A DNA stretch of 47,810 bases. It comes from Verrucomicrobiota bacterium. GTDB taxonomy: Bacteria; Verrucomicrobiota; Verrucomicrobiia; Limisphaerales; J093. How positions within the stretch are numbered: the stretch's first letter is position 1; each line of letters starts with the position of its first letter. This document shows, piece by piece, positions 35,142 to 44,349 of this stretch. Location of the stretch: contig JAKQDD010000006.1 in assembly GCA_029556615.1 (NCBI GenBank), positions 1 to 47,810 on the forward strand. Reading direction: 5' to 3'. The notes under the pieces are model-generated. The model was not told the DNA's origin. It worked only from the letters and a program-made list of their open reading frames with translations, and did not search any database. The position numbers were made by a program, and so were the translations under genes.

Positions 35142-36632
35142 ATGCAACGGACAAGCTTTGTGATGTGGGTCCTCTCCCTGGCTGCGACAACCCTCGGCGT
35201 GCGTGCGGCCGAACCGGAGCACCGCCCGATCTCCCTCGACGATTGCCTGCAGCTCGCGCTTCGGCACAACCTCTCCCTCCAGATCACCCGGCTTCAGCCC
35301 GAGTTGGCGCGGTTCAATCTCGATGCCGCCTACGGGGCCTATGACCCCAATTTCCGGGCGTCGATCACGCACAATTCCTCGGCGCAGCCGGAAAGCTATG
35401 ACAGCGAGGGACGCTGGTACCCCGGAACCCAGACCGAGAACGACAGCTTCCAGCTCGGCCTGGCCGGCGAGGTGGGAACGGGCCTCGGCTACACCCTGGG
35501 GGGCGGCATGACGGACATGCACGGCACCCAGGCGGGGATCCCCTTCGAGAACGCAAGCGGCAGCTTCGGTTTCACCCTCACCCAGCCGCTGCTCAAGAAC
35601 TTCTGGATCGATGGCGCGCGCTACGCGATTGCGGTCTCCCGCAAGGACCTGCGGGTCTCGGAGCTCACCCTCCAGCAGCAGATCATGCAGGTCGTCACCG
35701 ATGTCGAGGTGGCCTACTACAGCCTCATCGCCGCCGTCGAACTCACCAAGGTCCAGGAGGAAGCCCTCAAAGAGGCCGAACAGCAGCTGCGCGAGAACCG
35801 AAAACGGGTCGAGGTCGGCGTCATGGCCCCCCTCGAGGAAAAGGACGCGGAGTCCCAGGTGGCCGCCAGTCGCGCCAACCTCATCGCCGCCCGCAACAAC
35901 CTCGAGATCAGCCAGAATCGCCTCAAGGCCCTCATCACGGATCGCTACGCGGATTTCAAGAATGTCCTGCTGATGCCCACCGGGAAGCTCTCGGCAGCAC
36001 CGCAGCCCTTCGACCGGATTATGAGCTGGACCCGTGCGCTCACCTACCGGCCGGACATCCTCAGGGCCAAAGTCGATCTCGAAAAGCGCAACCTCCGCCT
36101 GCGCTACGATTACAACCAGCTCTTCCCCCAGCTGGATGTCACCGGCGGCTACAGCCTCGGCGGGTCCGACTCCGAGTTCACCTCCGCCCTCGACCGGGTC
36201 TCGGAGGCAAGCAACCCCTCCTACTCGTTCGGCGCCGTCTTCTCCATGCCGCTCAGCAACCGGCAGGCCCGATCCGCTTATCGCGCCTCGAAAGTCGAAC
36301 GCGAACAGTCCCTGCTCCAGCTCAAGCAGCTGGAACAGGGTATCATGGTGCAAATCGATGACGCCATCGCCGAGGCGCGCAGCAGCCTCGAGCAGGTCCA
36401 GGCGCGCCGGCAGGCCGCCTTCTACGCCGAGGAAGCCTACAAGGCCGAACAAAAGAAGCTCGAGAACGGCAAGAGCACCAGCTTCCAGGTCCTCGTCCTC
36501 CAGCGCGTCCTCAACACCCGGCGCTACGAGGAAATCATGGCGCTGGGCGACTACAACCGGGCCCTCGCCAACCTGGCCCTGGCCGAAGGATCCTCCCTCG
36601 AACGCCGCAACATCCTGTTCGAAGTCAGGTGA
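35142..36632 (+). CDS. TolC family outer-membrane channel
   Basis: 496 residues from the ATG at 35142 (MQRTSFVMWVLSLAA); TTG codons upstream are unlikely. A signal peptide ends near VRAAEP. Two outer-membrane-efflux repeats follow, with ISLDDCLQLALRHNLSLQI opening the first and long amphipathic helices (EEALKEAEQQLRENRKRVEVG; QLEQGIMVQIDDAIAEARSS). No lipobox, unlike the channel at 28236. It is the likely exit duct for the MacAB-like exporter, though a 219-base gap with a repeat separates it. A TTGACG at 35102 may serve its promoter. Confidence 0.92.
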   Translation: MQRTSFVMWVLSLAATTLGVRAAEPEHRPISLDDCLQLALRHNLSLQITRLQPELARFNLDAAYGAYDPNFRASITHNSSAQPESYDSEGRWYPGTQTENDSFQLGLAGEVGTGLGYTLGGGMTDMHGTQAGIPFENASGSFGFTLTQPLLKNFWIDGARYAIAVSRKDLRVSELTLQQQIMQVVTDVEVAYYSLIAAVELTKVQEEALKEAEQQLRENRKRVEVGVMAPLEEKDAESQVAASRANLIAARNNLEISQNRLKALITDRYADFKNVLLMPTGKLSAAPQPFDRIMSWTRALTYRPDILRAKVDLEKRNLRLRYDYNQLFPQLDVTGGYSLGGSDSEFTSALDRVSEASNPSYSFGAVFSMPLSNRQARSAYRASKVEREQSLLQLKQLEQGIMVQIDDAIAEARSSLEQVQARRQAAFYAEEAYKAEQKKLENGKSTSFQVLVLQRVLNTRRYEEIMALGDYNRALANLALAEGSSLERRNILFEVR

Positions 36633-36643
36633 ACGCCGGCTGC

Positions 36644-37243
36644 CTACCTCGAATCCCCCCGCCGGAAGGGAATCCGGATCGTCTTGAGCAGCCGACTGGC
36701 CACCGACTCCCGGCTCCTGGCCGGCACGATCCCCAGCGACCGACAGAGTCCGCTGCAGATCGGACAGAAGAGCCTCGACCGGCCCCCGACCAGGTGCAGC
36801 TCACGCACGCAAGCCTCGCAGTAGGTCCGGCTGCACTGGGTGCATTGGTGCGCCGCGGCGATCCCCGGATGATACAGGCACGCCGGCGCACCGTCCGGAA
36901 GACGGGACGGACGCGGCTCCTCCGTCGGCGGCAGCGGCGGGATCGCGATCGTCACCGGCCCTTCCATGAGCCGCATCTCCATGCTCCCCAGCATCAGGGT
37001 CTGCCCGTTCCGCAGTTCCGCATCCTGGATCCGCTGGTTCTCAATGAACGTGCCGTTCGTGCTCCCCAAGTCCCGCACCCGCACCGTCGTCTCGCTGACA
37101 ATCACCTCACAGTGCCGGCTCGATACGGTCGGATCATCCAGGACGAAATCATTGCCCTGGGCTCGACCCAGGGAATTCGAGCCCTTCTGCAGTTCGAGCT
37201 CGGCGCCCTTCTGCGCTCCACTGTGAATCACGAGCCGGGCCAT
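36644..37243 (-). CDS. FHA-domain protein with zinc-binding C-terminus
   Basis: 199 residues. Residues 1-95 form a forkhead-associated domain that binds phosphothreonine: NSLGRAQGNDFVLDD, SSRHCEV and LGSTNGTFIENQRI are the conserved recognition loops. After a Pro-rich linker, residues ~120-165 hold a B-box-like cysteine/histidine array (CLYHP, CTQCSRTYCEACV, CPICSGLC), probably binding two zinc ions. Such proteins act in Ser/Thr kinase signalling or as assembly hubs; no kinase is in the window. Convergent with tolC and divergent from xseB. The last 30 residues are basic. Confidence 0.88.
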   Translation of the reverse strand: MARLVIHSGAQKGAELELQKGSNSLGRAQGNDFVLDDPTVSSRHCEVIVSETTVRVRDLGSTNGTFIENQRIQDAELRNGQTLMLGSMEMRLMEGPVTIAIPPLPPTEEPRPSRLPDGAPACLYHPGIAAAHQCTQCSRTYCEACVRELHLVGGRSRLFCPICSGLCRSLGIVPARSRESVASRLLKTIRIPFRRGDSR

Positions 37244-37370
37244 GCGCCATCACGGTGCCCCGGGTTCATTCCCGCGGGCATGGGTCACAGCTTGGCGCCC
37301 GCCCCACGGCCTGTCGATCTCAATCTCGGCACTGGACGCACCCGGCGGCATGGACTACTTTCCGTCTCAA

Positions 37371-37658
37371 ATGTCGAAGGCAACCAAAACATCGCCGCCA
37401 ACGGCTGGCGGCGGAAGCGACCTCCCCTTCGAGGAGACGCTGCGCAAACTCGAGGCCATCGTGACCAGCCTCGAGTCGGATGACTTGCCCCTCGAAACCC
37501 TCATGGCCCGATACGAAGAAGGCGTCCGCCTGGCCGAAGCCTGCCAAACACGCCTGGCCGCCGCCGAAGCCAGGATCCGAAAGCTGGAACGTGACGCCGC
37601 AGGCGAGTCGCATCTTGCCCCCATCGAATCCGAGGCGAATCCGCCGACCCCGGAGTGA
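37371..37658 (+). CDS. xseB: Exodeoxyribonuclease VII small subunit
   Basis: 95 residues. The core matches the family: LPFEETLRKLEAIVTSLES, then LPLETLMARYEEGVRLAEACQ and RLAAAEARIRKLE, a two-helix hairpin. It is the regulatory subunit of ExoVII with XseA, which is not here. Four bases separate it from dxs; an xseB-dxs (often xseB-ispA-dxs) neighbourhood is widespread. The start is uncertain: the ATG at 37350 adds seven residues. Neither has a ribosome site. Confidence 0.88.
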   Translation: MSKATKTSPPTAGGGSDLPFEETLRKLEAIVTSLESDDLPLETLMARYEEGVRLAEACQTRLAAAEARIRKLERDAAGESHLAPIESEANPPTPE

Positions 37659-37662
37659 TCGC

Positions 37663-39663
37663 ATGAGCCGCTACCTCGACATGGTCGATAGCCCGGAGCA
37701 CGTCAAGAAGCTCACCCTCGAGCAACTGACACCCCTGGCCGAGGACATCCGCCACGAGCTCATCACCGTGCTCTCGAAGAACGGCGGCCACCTCGGTCCC
37801 AATCTCGGTGTCGTCGAGCTGACTCTCGCCCTGCACCGGGTGTTTCGTACGCCCGAAGACAAGATCCTCTGGGACGTCAGTCATCAGTGCTACGTGCACA
37901 AGCTCCTCACCGGACGCAAGAAGCTCTTCCACACCATCCGAACCACCGGCGGCCTCAACGGCTTCGCCTGCCGCGCCGAAAGCGAGCATGACTGCTACGG
38001 CGCCGGACACGCGGGAACCGCCCTCTCCGCCGCGCTCGGCATCTGCGCCGCCCGCGACCTGCGCGGCACCCGCGAGCACGTGGTGTGTGTCTTCGGCGAC
38101 GCCGCCCTCACCAACGGCATCTCCTTCGAGGCCCTCAACAATATCGCCCATACCACCCGCCGGTTCATCGGCGTCCTCAACGATAACGAGTTCAGCATCG
38201 CCAAGAACGTCGGCGCCATCTCCCGGTACCTGAACCAGCTCATCACCCACCCCCGATACTCCCGCCTGCAGAAGGACTTCCAGCGTCTTCTCCGTCGCAT
38301 GCCCAAAGGAGAGATCGCCATCCGCCTAGGCCACAAGGCCGAGGAGGCCTTGAAAGGCGCCGTCTCCCAGGCGGCCCTCGAACCGGGCGCGCCGCTGGGC
38401 ACCGACGGCCGGGGCGGCTACGGCAGCAGCCTCATCTTCGAGGAGATGGGCCTCAGCTACCTGGGCCCGATCGACGGCCATGACCTGCCCCTGCTCATCG
38501 AGTCCCTCACCTTCGCGCGCGAGTGCGAGAAACCGGTCGTCCTGCACGTCATCACCCAGAAAGGCAAAGGCTTCGAGGCGGCGCGCCGTCAGCCGGAAAA
38601 ATACCACGGGGTCGGACCCTACGACATTTCGACCGGCGACATCCTCCCCGCCAAACCCGGCACCCCCCCCAACTACCAGGATGTCTTCGGCCGGGCTCTC
38701 GTCACGATGTGCCAGCGGGATAGCACGCTCGTGGGCATCACCGCCGCCATGCCCAGCGGCACCGGCATGAAGTTCCTCGAGCAGGCCCTCCCCCAGCGCT
38801 ATTACGACGTCGGGATCGCCGAGGAACATGCCGTGCTCTTCGCCGCCGGCATGGCGACGCTCGGCTTTCGACCCTTTGTCGCCATCTACTCGACGTTCCT
38901 CCAGCGGGGCTATGACTGCATCCTCCACGACGTCGCCCTTCAGGATCTGCCTGTCGTGTTCTGCATGGACCGGGCCGGGCTCTCCGCCACCGACGGCCCC
39001 ACCCACCATGGCCTGTTCGACATCGCCTTCCTCCGCTGCGTGCCCAACGTCGTCATCATGGCCCCCAAGGACGAAGACGAGCTGGTGGACATGATGTTCA
39101 CCGCCACCCGCCAGAATCATCCCGTCTGCATCCGGTACCCCCGCGGCGCCGGCGAGGGCGTCCCCATCAAGAACCAACCGCGCCTCCTCGAAATCGGCAA
39201 GGCCGAGGTCCTCCGCCACTTCGCCGCCAACGGCCGGCCCAAGGTCGCCATCTTTCCCCTCGGCAACCTCCAGCGCCTGGGCGCCGAGGCCGCCGATCGC
39301 CTCGCCGCCGCGGGCTGCGACGTCGCCATCGTCAACCCGCGCTTCGCCAAACCCTTGGACGAGGGCGCGCATCTGTTCTTTGGCCGCGCCGCTGACGTCG
39401 TCGTCACGCTCGAAGACCATGCCCTCATGGGCGGCTACGGCAGCGCCGTCCTCGAATGCTACAGCCAACACCGCGTCGCCGTCCCCGTCGTCCGCATCGG
39501 GTGGCCCGACCAGTTCATCGAACACGCCACCACCGCCGAAGTCCTGCGCGACCGCCACGGATTGACCGCCGACGCCATCGTCCACCAGGTCCGCCAGATC
39601 CTCGCACCCCCTGCGGCCCTCGCGGCACCGACCCCATCGGCCGCCGCCGCGCCCCCCGGTTGA
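37663..39663 (+). CDS. dxs: 1-deoxy-D-xylulose-5-phosphate synthase
   Basis: 666 residues, full length. Condenses pyruvate and glyceraldehyde-3-phosphate with thiamine diphosphate, the first step of the MEP isoprenoid route. Visible motifs: [17 protein letters not shown], the cofactor-binding [18 protein letters not shown], the catalytic Glu in [10 protein letters not shown], and [15 protein letters not shown], which binds substrate. The [17 protein letters not shown] start has GGAG about nine bases upstream. The C-terminus ends in a short Pro/Ala-rich tail beyond the family's usual end. TGA lies inside TTGACGG, which could also act as a -35 box for icd. Confidence 0.97.
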   Translation: MSRYLDMVDSPEHVKKLTLEQLTPLAEDIRHELITVLSKNGGHLGPNLGVVELTLALHRVFRTPEDKILWDVSHQCYVHKLLTGRKKLFHTIRTTGGLNGFACRAESEHDCYGAGHAGTALSAALGICAARDLRGTREHVVCVFGDAALTNGISFEALNNIAHTTRRFIGVLNDNEFSIAKNVGAISRYLNQLITHPRYSRLQKDFQRLLRRMPKGEIAIRLGHKAEEALKGAVSQAALEPGAPLGTDGRGGYGSSLIFEEMGLSYLGPIDGHDLPLLIESLTFARECEKPVVLHVITQKGKGFEAARRQPEKYHGVGPYDISTGDILPAKPGTPPNYQDVFGRALVTMCQRDSTLVGITAAMPSGTGMKFLEQALPQRYYDVGIAEEHAVLFAAGMATLGFRPFVAIYSTFLQRGYDCILHDVALQDLPVVFCMDRAGLSATDGPTHHGLFDIAFLRCVPNVVIMAPKDEDELVDMMFTATRQNHPVCIRYPRGAGEGVPIKNQPRLLEIGKAEVLRHFAANGRPKVAIFPLGNLQRLGAEAADRLAAAGCDVAIVNPRFAKPLDEGAHLFFGRAADVVVTLEDHALMGGYGSAVLECYSQHRVAVPVVRIGWPDQFIEHATTAEVLRDRHGLTADAIVHQVRQILAPPAALAAPTPSAAAAPPG

Positions 39664-39716
39664 CGGCTCCCCGTTCAACCTTCCATTCCGCACCGAGGTC
39701 TTCAGACCGCCCGACC

Positions 39717-41045
39717 ATGCCCTACCAACACCTCACGCCACCCCAGGGAGATCGCATCCGCATCGCCGCCGGCCGCCTCGAGGTTCCCCATCATCCCGTG
39801 ATACCGTTCATCCGCGGCGACGGCACCGGACCCGACATCTGGGCCGCCAGCCAGCGGGTGCTGGACGCCGCCGTCGCCCAGGCGTACGGGGGAACCCGCC
39901 ATATCGCCTGGTTCGAGGTGTTCGCCGGCGAAGAAGCCTTCCGCCGGTTCCAGCAATGGCTCCCGGACGACACCCTCGAGGCGTTTCGCGAGTTCCGCGT
40001 CGGCATCAAAGGGCCCCTCACCACCCCCGTCGGCGGCGGCATCCGCTCCCTCAACGTCGCCCTCCGCCAATTGCTCGATCTCTACGTCTGCCTCCGCCCC
40101 GTCCAGTACTTCGCGGGCACCCCGTCCCCAGTCAAACACCCGGAGAAGGTCGACATGGTCATCTTCCGCGAGAACACCGAGGACATCTATGCCGGCATCG
40201 AGTATGCCGGAGGAACAGTCGAGGCCGGCAAGATCCTCGATTTCCTCGCGCGCGAGTTCCCCGAGGCGTTCGCCAAGATCCGGTTCGCCACGGCCGCGAA
40301 GGCCGAGGCGTTCTGGAACGCCGCGGGCCATCCAGCCCCGCCCGAGGTCTGCGTCGGCATCGGCATCAAGCCGGTCAGCCGCTCCGGTTCCGTCCGGCTC
40401 GTCCGTGACGCGATCGCCTACGCCATCCGGAACCACCGCCGCAGCGTCACCCTCGTCCACAAGGGGAACATCATGAAGTTCACCGAGGGCGCCTTCCGCG
40501 ATTGGGGCTACGCCACCGCCAAGGAACACTTCGGCGCGGTCGAGATCGACGGCGGCCCCTGGTGCCGCATCCCCGAGGGCCGGCCCGGCGCCGGGCTCGT
40601 CATCAAGGACGCGATCGCGGACATCACGCTCCAGCAGGTCCTGACCCGCCCCGAGGACTTCGACGTGATCGCCACCTTGAACCTGAACGGCGACTATCTC
40701 AGCGACGCGCTGGCCGCCCAGGTCGGCGGCATCGGCATCGCCCCCGGCGGCAATATCAATTACGTCACCGGCCACGCGCTCTTCGAAGCCACCCACGGCA
40801 CCGCTCCCAAGTACGCCGGCCTCGACCGGGTCAACCCCGGCAGCGTGGTGCTCAGCGGCGAAATGATGCTCCGTTACCTCGGCTGGACAGAAGCCGCCGA
40901 CCTCATCCTGCGCGGCCTCCACGGCGCCATCGCCAGCCGCCGGGTCACTTACGACTTCGCCCGCCTCATGGAGGGCGCCACCGAAATCAAGTGCTCCGAG
41001 TTCGGCGACAACATCATCGCCCACATGGCCTCCTTTCGCGTTTGA
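39717..41045 (+). CDS. icd: Isocitrate dehydrogenase (NADP-type)
   Basis: 442 residues. Oxidative decarboxylation of isocitrate to 2-oxoglutarate in the TCA cycle. The bacterial icd signature is clear: [14 protein letters not shown], the phosphorylation/substrate loop [53 protein letters not shown] and [11 protein letters not shown]. It is a second TCA enzyme in the window besides gltA, far away and on the other strand. The ATG at 39717 gives the normal N-terminus. It lies 53 bases after dxs with no clear terminator. Confidence 0.96.
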   Translation: MPYQHLTPPQGDRIRIAAGRLEVPHHPVIPFIRGDGTGPDIWAASQRVLDAAVAQAYGGTRHIAWFEVFAGEEAFRRFQQWLPDDTLEAFREFRVGIKGPLTTPVGGGIRSLNVALRQLLDLYVCLRPVQYFAGTPSPVKHPEKVDMVIFRENTEDIYAGIEYAGGTVEAGKILDFLAREFPEAFAKIRFATAAKAEAFWNAAGHPAPPEVCVGIGIKPVSRSGSVRLVRDAIAYAIRNHRRSVTLVHKGNIMKFTEGAFRDWGYATAKEHFGAVEIDGGPWCRIPEGRPGAGLVIKDAIADITLQQVLTRPEDFDVIATLNLNGDYLSDALAAQVGGIGIAPGGNINYVTGHALFEATHGTAPKYAGLDRVNPGSVVLSGEMMLRYLGWTEAADLILRGLHGAIASRRVTYDFARLMEGATEIKCSEFGDNIIAHMASFRV

Positions 41046-41071
41046 CGGCCCCCGCAATCGCGGTGTATTGC
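41042..41071 (+). promoter_or_regulatory. Possible promoter of the TIM-barrel gene
   Basis: TTGACG (41042-41047) overlaps the icd stop and is followed after 18 bases by TATTGC (41066-41071). The predicted start is near 41078, giving a leader of about 37 bases. Confidence 0.3.
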
Positions 41072-41114
41072 CTTCCCCGCGAATGCCATGCGGTCACCCC
41101 AACCCAAGCCAACC

Positions 41115-41981
41115 ATGAAAAGCCCGCTCTCCCGACGCTCCGCCCTCAAGTCCCTCGCCACCACCGCGCTGGTCTGTGGCGCCCCCGCCGTCCCGGCCGC
41201 CGCCGCCGAACCCGCCCGACTCAAGGGCAATATCCATCACTCGGTCTCCGCCTGGTGCTACGGCGGCATCAAACTCGATGACCTCTGCGCCGCCGCCCGC
41301 GACATGGGCATCGAATCCGTCGAGCTCCTCGGCCCCGACGATTGGCCGACCGTCCGCAAGCACGGGCTCGTCTGCGCCATGTGCAACGGGCCGGATAGCA
41401 TCGGCTACGGATGGAACCGCGTCGATCACCACGACAAACTGGTCGCCGACTTCGAGAAGGCCATCCCCAAGGTCGCCGAGTTCGGCTTCCCCAACATCAT
41501 CACCTTCTCCGGCAACCGCCGCGGCATGTCCGACGAGGAAGGCCTCGAGCATTGCGCCCTCGGCCTCAAACGCATCGTGCCCGTCGCCGAGAAACACAAG
41601 GTGACCATCATCCTCGAGCTCCTCAACAGCAAGGTCGACCATAAGGATTACATGGCCGATCACACCGCCTGGGGCGCCGAAGTGTGCCGCCGGGTCGGCT
41701 CCGAACGGCTCAAGCTCCTCTACGACATCTATCACATGCAGATCATGGAGGGTGACGTGATCCGCACCATCCGCGATAACATCCAGTACATCGGCCATTT
41801 CCATACCGGCGGCAACCCCGGACGCCACGAGATCGACGATTCCCAGGAGATCTACTACCCGGCCGTCATGCGCGCCATCGTCGCCACCGGCTTCAAGGGG
41901 TTCGTCGGCCAGGAATTCGTCCCCGCCGCCAAGGACAAGCTGGCTTCCCTCCGCAAGGCCATCCAGATCTGCGACGTCTAG
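41115..41981 (+). CDS. Tat-exported sugar isomerase/epimerase-like TIM-barrel protein
   Basis: 288 residues from MKSPLSRRSALKSLATTALVCG, a twin-arginine signal peptide; the ATG at 41088 adds nine residues. The barrel (AP endonuclease 2 family) resembles hydroxypyruvate isomerase: the metal-site carboxylates and His appear in IILELLNSK (Glu), LLYDIYHMQIMEGD (Asp, His), GHFHTGGNPGRHE (His) and FVGQEF (Glu). Tat-exported members are frequent in Planctomycetes and Verrucomicrobia, where the substrate is usually unknown. Its TAG stop is the first part of the 90-bp repeat that follows. Confidence 0.88.
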   Translation: MKSPLSRRSALKSLATTALVCGAPAVPAAAAEPARLKGNIHHSVSAWCYGGIKLDDLCAAARDMGIESVELLGPDDWPTVRKHGLVCAMCNGPDSIGYGWNRVDHHDKLVADFEKAIPKVAEFGFPNIITFSGNRRGMSDEEGLEHCALGLKRIVPVAEKHKVTIILELLNSKVDHKDYMADHTAWGAEVCRRVGSERLKLLYDIYHMQIMEGDVIRTIRDNIQYIGHFHTGGNPGRHEIDDSQEIYYPAVMRAIVATGFKGFVGQEFVPAAKDKLASLRKAIQICDV

Positions 41982-42067
41982 CGCGGCGCCGCCTCAGACC
42001 CAGTCGAGTCCTCAGGTTCATGAAGACCCTGCTGTGCCTGCCCATTCTCTCTTTCGCGCCTCGCTAA
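41978..42067. repeat. 90-bp palindromic-ended repeat, family 1, copy B
   Basis: Exactly 90 bases, CTAG at the left and CTAA at the right. Reverse-complemented, it aligns with 30376-30465 along its whole length with about a dozen differences. The left CTAG contains the stop codon of the preceding gene. Confidence 0.75.
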
Positions 42068-42072
42068 TGTAG

Positions 42073-42155
42073 AGTCCTCGAAGGCAGGAGGGTTGGGTTT
42101 GGAACGACAGGGCCAAGCTTGACCTGTTGAACCCATACTCCACAAGTTGAGGACT
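42073..42155. repeat. Intergenic repeat, family 2, intact copy
   Basis: 83 bases between AGTCCTC and GAGGACT (perfect 7-base inverted ends). It aligns in reverse with 15580-15663. It follows copy B by only five bases, so the two families stand in tandem and share the CCTCGCTAATG junction. Confidence 0.65.
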
Positions 42156-42473
42156 TTAGGACGGCGCCGCCTCACCACCCCTGGCTCAATACCGAGCGCT
42201 TCGAACACCTCCCGGTCCATCTGCGGGTCGTCAGTTACGAGTAGAAGGAGACCGAGGATCGTCGCCCGACCAAGCACCAACAGCTTGCGTACCCACCACT
42301 TGCCGAGTCCGGTGTCCTCAGCCTCCTGCTCCTAGGCGGAGGAATCCTAATCTGGCACGGCCGCCACTGGAGTCCTCGATCTATCGAACTCCTAATAAAC
42401 TGTGGCACATTCCATCCCGCCACATCGCATGTACGAATGAAAACACCAATCGGACTGTGTCAGAAAGAGCACT
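42156..42473. other. Gene-free stretch with possible decayed coding remnant
   Basis: No intact gene is seen. GGCGCCGCCTCA at 42163-42174 repeats the end sequence of the elements at 30082 and 41978. On the plus strand near 42300-42400 a short frame reads ...LAESGVLSLLLLGGGILIW followed by Arg/His residues, the shape of a worn PEP-CTERM sorting tail without its PEP. This is only suggestive. Confidence 0.3.
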
Positions 42474-44330
42474 ATGAAGACAACACCATGGTTCGGACTG
42501 CTCGTGCTGGTGGCCTTGACCGTCGGCGTGGCCAACGCTGACACCCTGGGCACGGCGTTCACATACAATGGACGCCTGACCGAGAGCGGTGAACTTGCCA
42601 ACGGCGCTTACGACCTCCGCTTCACCCTCTTTGGCGCCGTCGACGGCGCCGCCGCCCTGGCCGGACCAATAGTCAAAAGCTCGGTCGACGTCGCCAACGG
42701 CCTGTTCGTGACGCCGCTGGACTTCGGCGGCGCCGTCTTCAACGGCCAGGCGCGCTGGCTGGAAATCGGCGTGCGCAAAAGCGGGGAGACCACACCGTAC
42801 ACGGTGCTGGCGCCCCGTCAGGAATTGACTCCCACGCCCTACGCCCTCTACGCCGCAACGGCTAACGTATCCCCGGGCAGCATCACCGCTGACGCCATCG
42901 CCTCGGGCGCCATCACAGCCGCCAAACTCGATCCCGCAATCGGCCTCTGGAACAAAGCCGGCGCTGGCGTCTCCATCCCTGGTTGGGTAGGCATTGGGAC
43001 CTCGGTCCCGGACGCCCAACTGGACCTGTTTGGAGTCCTGAAATTCGGTGCGGCGCGAGACTGGTGGAGTGACATATTCCACAACCTCTATTGGGGCGGC
43101 ACCCCGGCAACTTGGCGCAACACGGCCCAAGGACCGGGCGGACGGCTATGGATCCGCGGCGGCGCCAACGAGCCATCCGGTTTCGGGGTGCAACTATCAC
43201 TTCTCGAGACCGGCGCGCCAGCGGGTAGCGACGCCAGCCTCCAGGAGGTTTTCCATATCGACCAGGGCGGGAAGGCCTACTTTGTCAACGACGTGAGCAT
43301 TCAGGGGGGATTGAACTTCCGAGACGTGTGCCAGGTGGGTACCATCAGTGGGTACTACACCGAATTCAGTCACAACCTGTACTGGGATGGCAGCGCATCC
43401 GTGATGCGCAACCGGTCCACCGGCCCGGGTACCACGATGTCCATTTGGGGAGGGGCCCTTCAACCCAGCGGCTTCGGAATCAGTGTCTCGTCGCTTCCTG
43501 TCGATGCGCCACCCCATAGCGACGCCGCGATGTTGTGGAGTGCATTAGTGGTCAATTCCAGCGGAAACGTGGGTATTGGCATCGGCAATCCCGCGGCCAA
43601 GTTGGACGTGGTTTCTGGAGTTGGCCGGCAGATTTCCGCGGGTACCTGGGCCGAGGTGTCCGGGTCAAGCGGCGGGTGCGGTCTGCTCGGTGGTAACATG
43701 TATCAGGACTACTGGCCTCCCTGCTTCAAGTATGCCAATACGCACGCGCAAATCGGGGCCATTGGCTTTGCGGTGAACTACCCCTGGTGGAACACCGCCA
43801 GCGTGGTTTGCAGCGGCACGGAAAGTTCAACTGCCGGCCAGGCATTCACACCCAAGGTCATCGCCACGTTCCATCCGGACGGCTTCGTTGAAGTGGGAGC
43901 GTTGCGCATCACGGGCGGCGCCGATCTCGCCGAGCCGTTCGAGGTCTCGACCGAAGACATCGTGAAAGGCTCCGTCGTCGTCATCGACGAGCGCAACCCC
44001 GGCAAACTGAAGCTCAGTCAGGAACCCTACGATAAGAAAGTGGCCGGTGTGATCAGCGGCGCCAATGGAATCAACCCGGGCATCACCCTCAAGCAGGAAG
44101 GCACGGCAGACGGCGAACATAATGTCGCACTTTCGGGGCGTGTCTATGTGCTGGCCGACGCCTCCACCGGCGCCATCGACCCCGGCGACCTTCTCACCAC
44201 GTCGGCCACCCCGGGACACGCCATGAAGACCACCGACTACGCCCGCGCCCAAGGCGCGATTCTTGGCAAGGCCATGACCGCGCTCGCCGAAGGCCGGGGC
44301 ACCGTGCTCGTCCTGATCAGCCTGCAATAG
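42474..44330 (+). CDS. Exported fibre-like repeat protein
   Basis: 618 residues. A signal peptide (MKTTPWFGLLVLVALTVGVANA) is followed by an N-terminal domain (FTYNGRLTESGELANGAYDL) common in large bacterial secreted proteins. The middle carries GWVGIGTSVPDAQLDLFG and NVGIGIGNPAAKLDVVSG, the GIGT/P-x-x-LDV pattern of trimeric tail-fibre-like proteins, and an internal duplication (~200-275 and ~300-370) with HNLYW, SGFG and SDA landmarks. The C-terminal part (ADLAEPFEVS, then KGSVVVIDERNPGKL and LSGRVYVLAD) resembles the end domain of such fibres. No S74 autoprotease motif was recognised. Probably a surface or extracellular structural protein. It is followed after 19 bases by the C10-like gene. 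Confidence 0.75.
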   Translation: MKTTPWFGLLVLVALTVGVANADTLGTAFTYNGRLTESGELANGAYDLRFTLFGAVDGAAALAGPIVKSSVDVANGLFVTPLDFGGAVFNGQARWLEIGVRKSGETTPYTVLAPRQELTPTPYALYAATANVSPGSITADAIASGAITAAKLDPAIGLWNKAGAGVSIPGWVGIGTSVPDAQLDLFGVLKFGAARDWWSDIFHNLYWGGTPATWRNTAQGPGGRLWIRGGANEPSGFGVQLSLLETGAPAGSDASLQEVFHIDQGGKAYFVNDVSIQGGLNFRDVCQVGTISGYYTEFSHNLYWDGSASVMRNRSTGPGTTMSIWGGALQPSGFGISVSSLPVDAPPHSDAAMLWSALVVNSSGNVGIGIGNPAAKLDVVSGVGRQISAGTWAEVSGSSGGCGLLGGNMYQDYWPPCFKYANTHAQIGAIGFAVNYPWWNTASVVCSGTESSTAGQAFTPKVIATFHPDGFVEVGALRITGGADLAEPFEVSTEDIVKGSVVVIDERNPGKLKLSQEPYDKKVAGVISGANGINPGITLKQEGTADGEHNVALSGRVYVLADASTGAIDPGDLLTTSATPGHAMKTTDYARAQGAILGKAMTALAEGRGTVLVLISLQ

Positions 44331-44349
44331 TGCAGCCGGAGGACTTCTT

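Noticed and set aside
41978..42280. 100-residue minus-strand frame across the tandem repeats
   Set aside because: Most of it is repeat sequence read through; nothing indicates translation.
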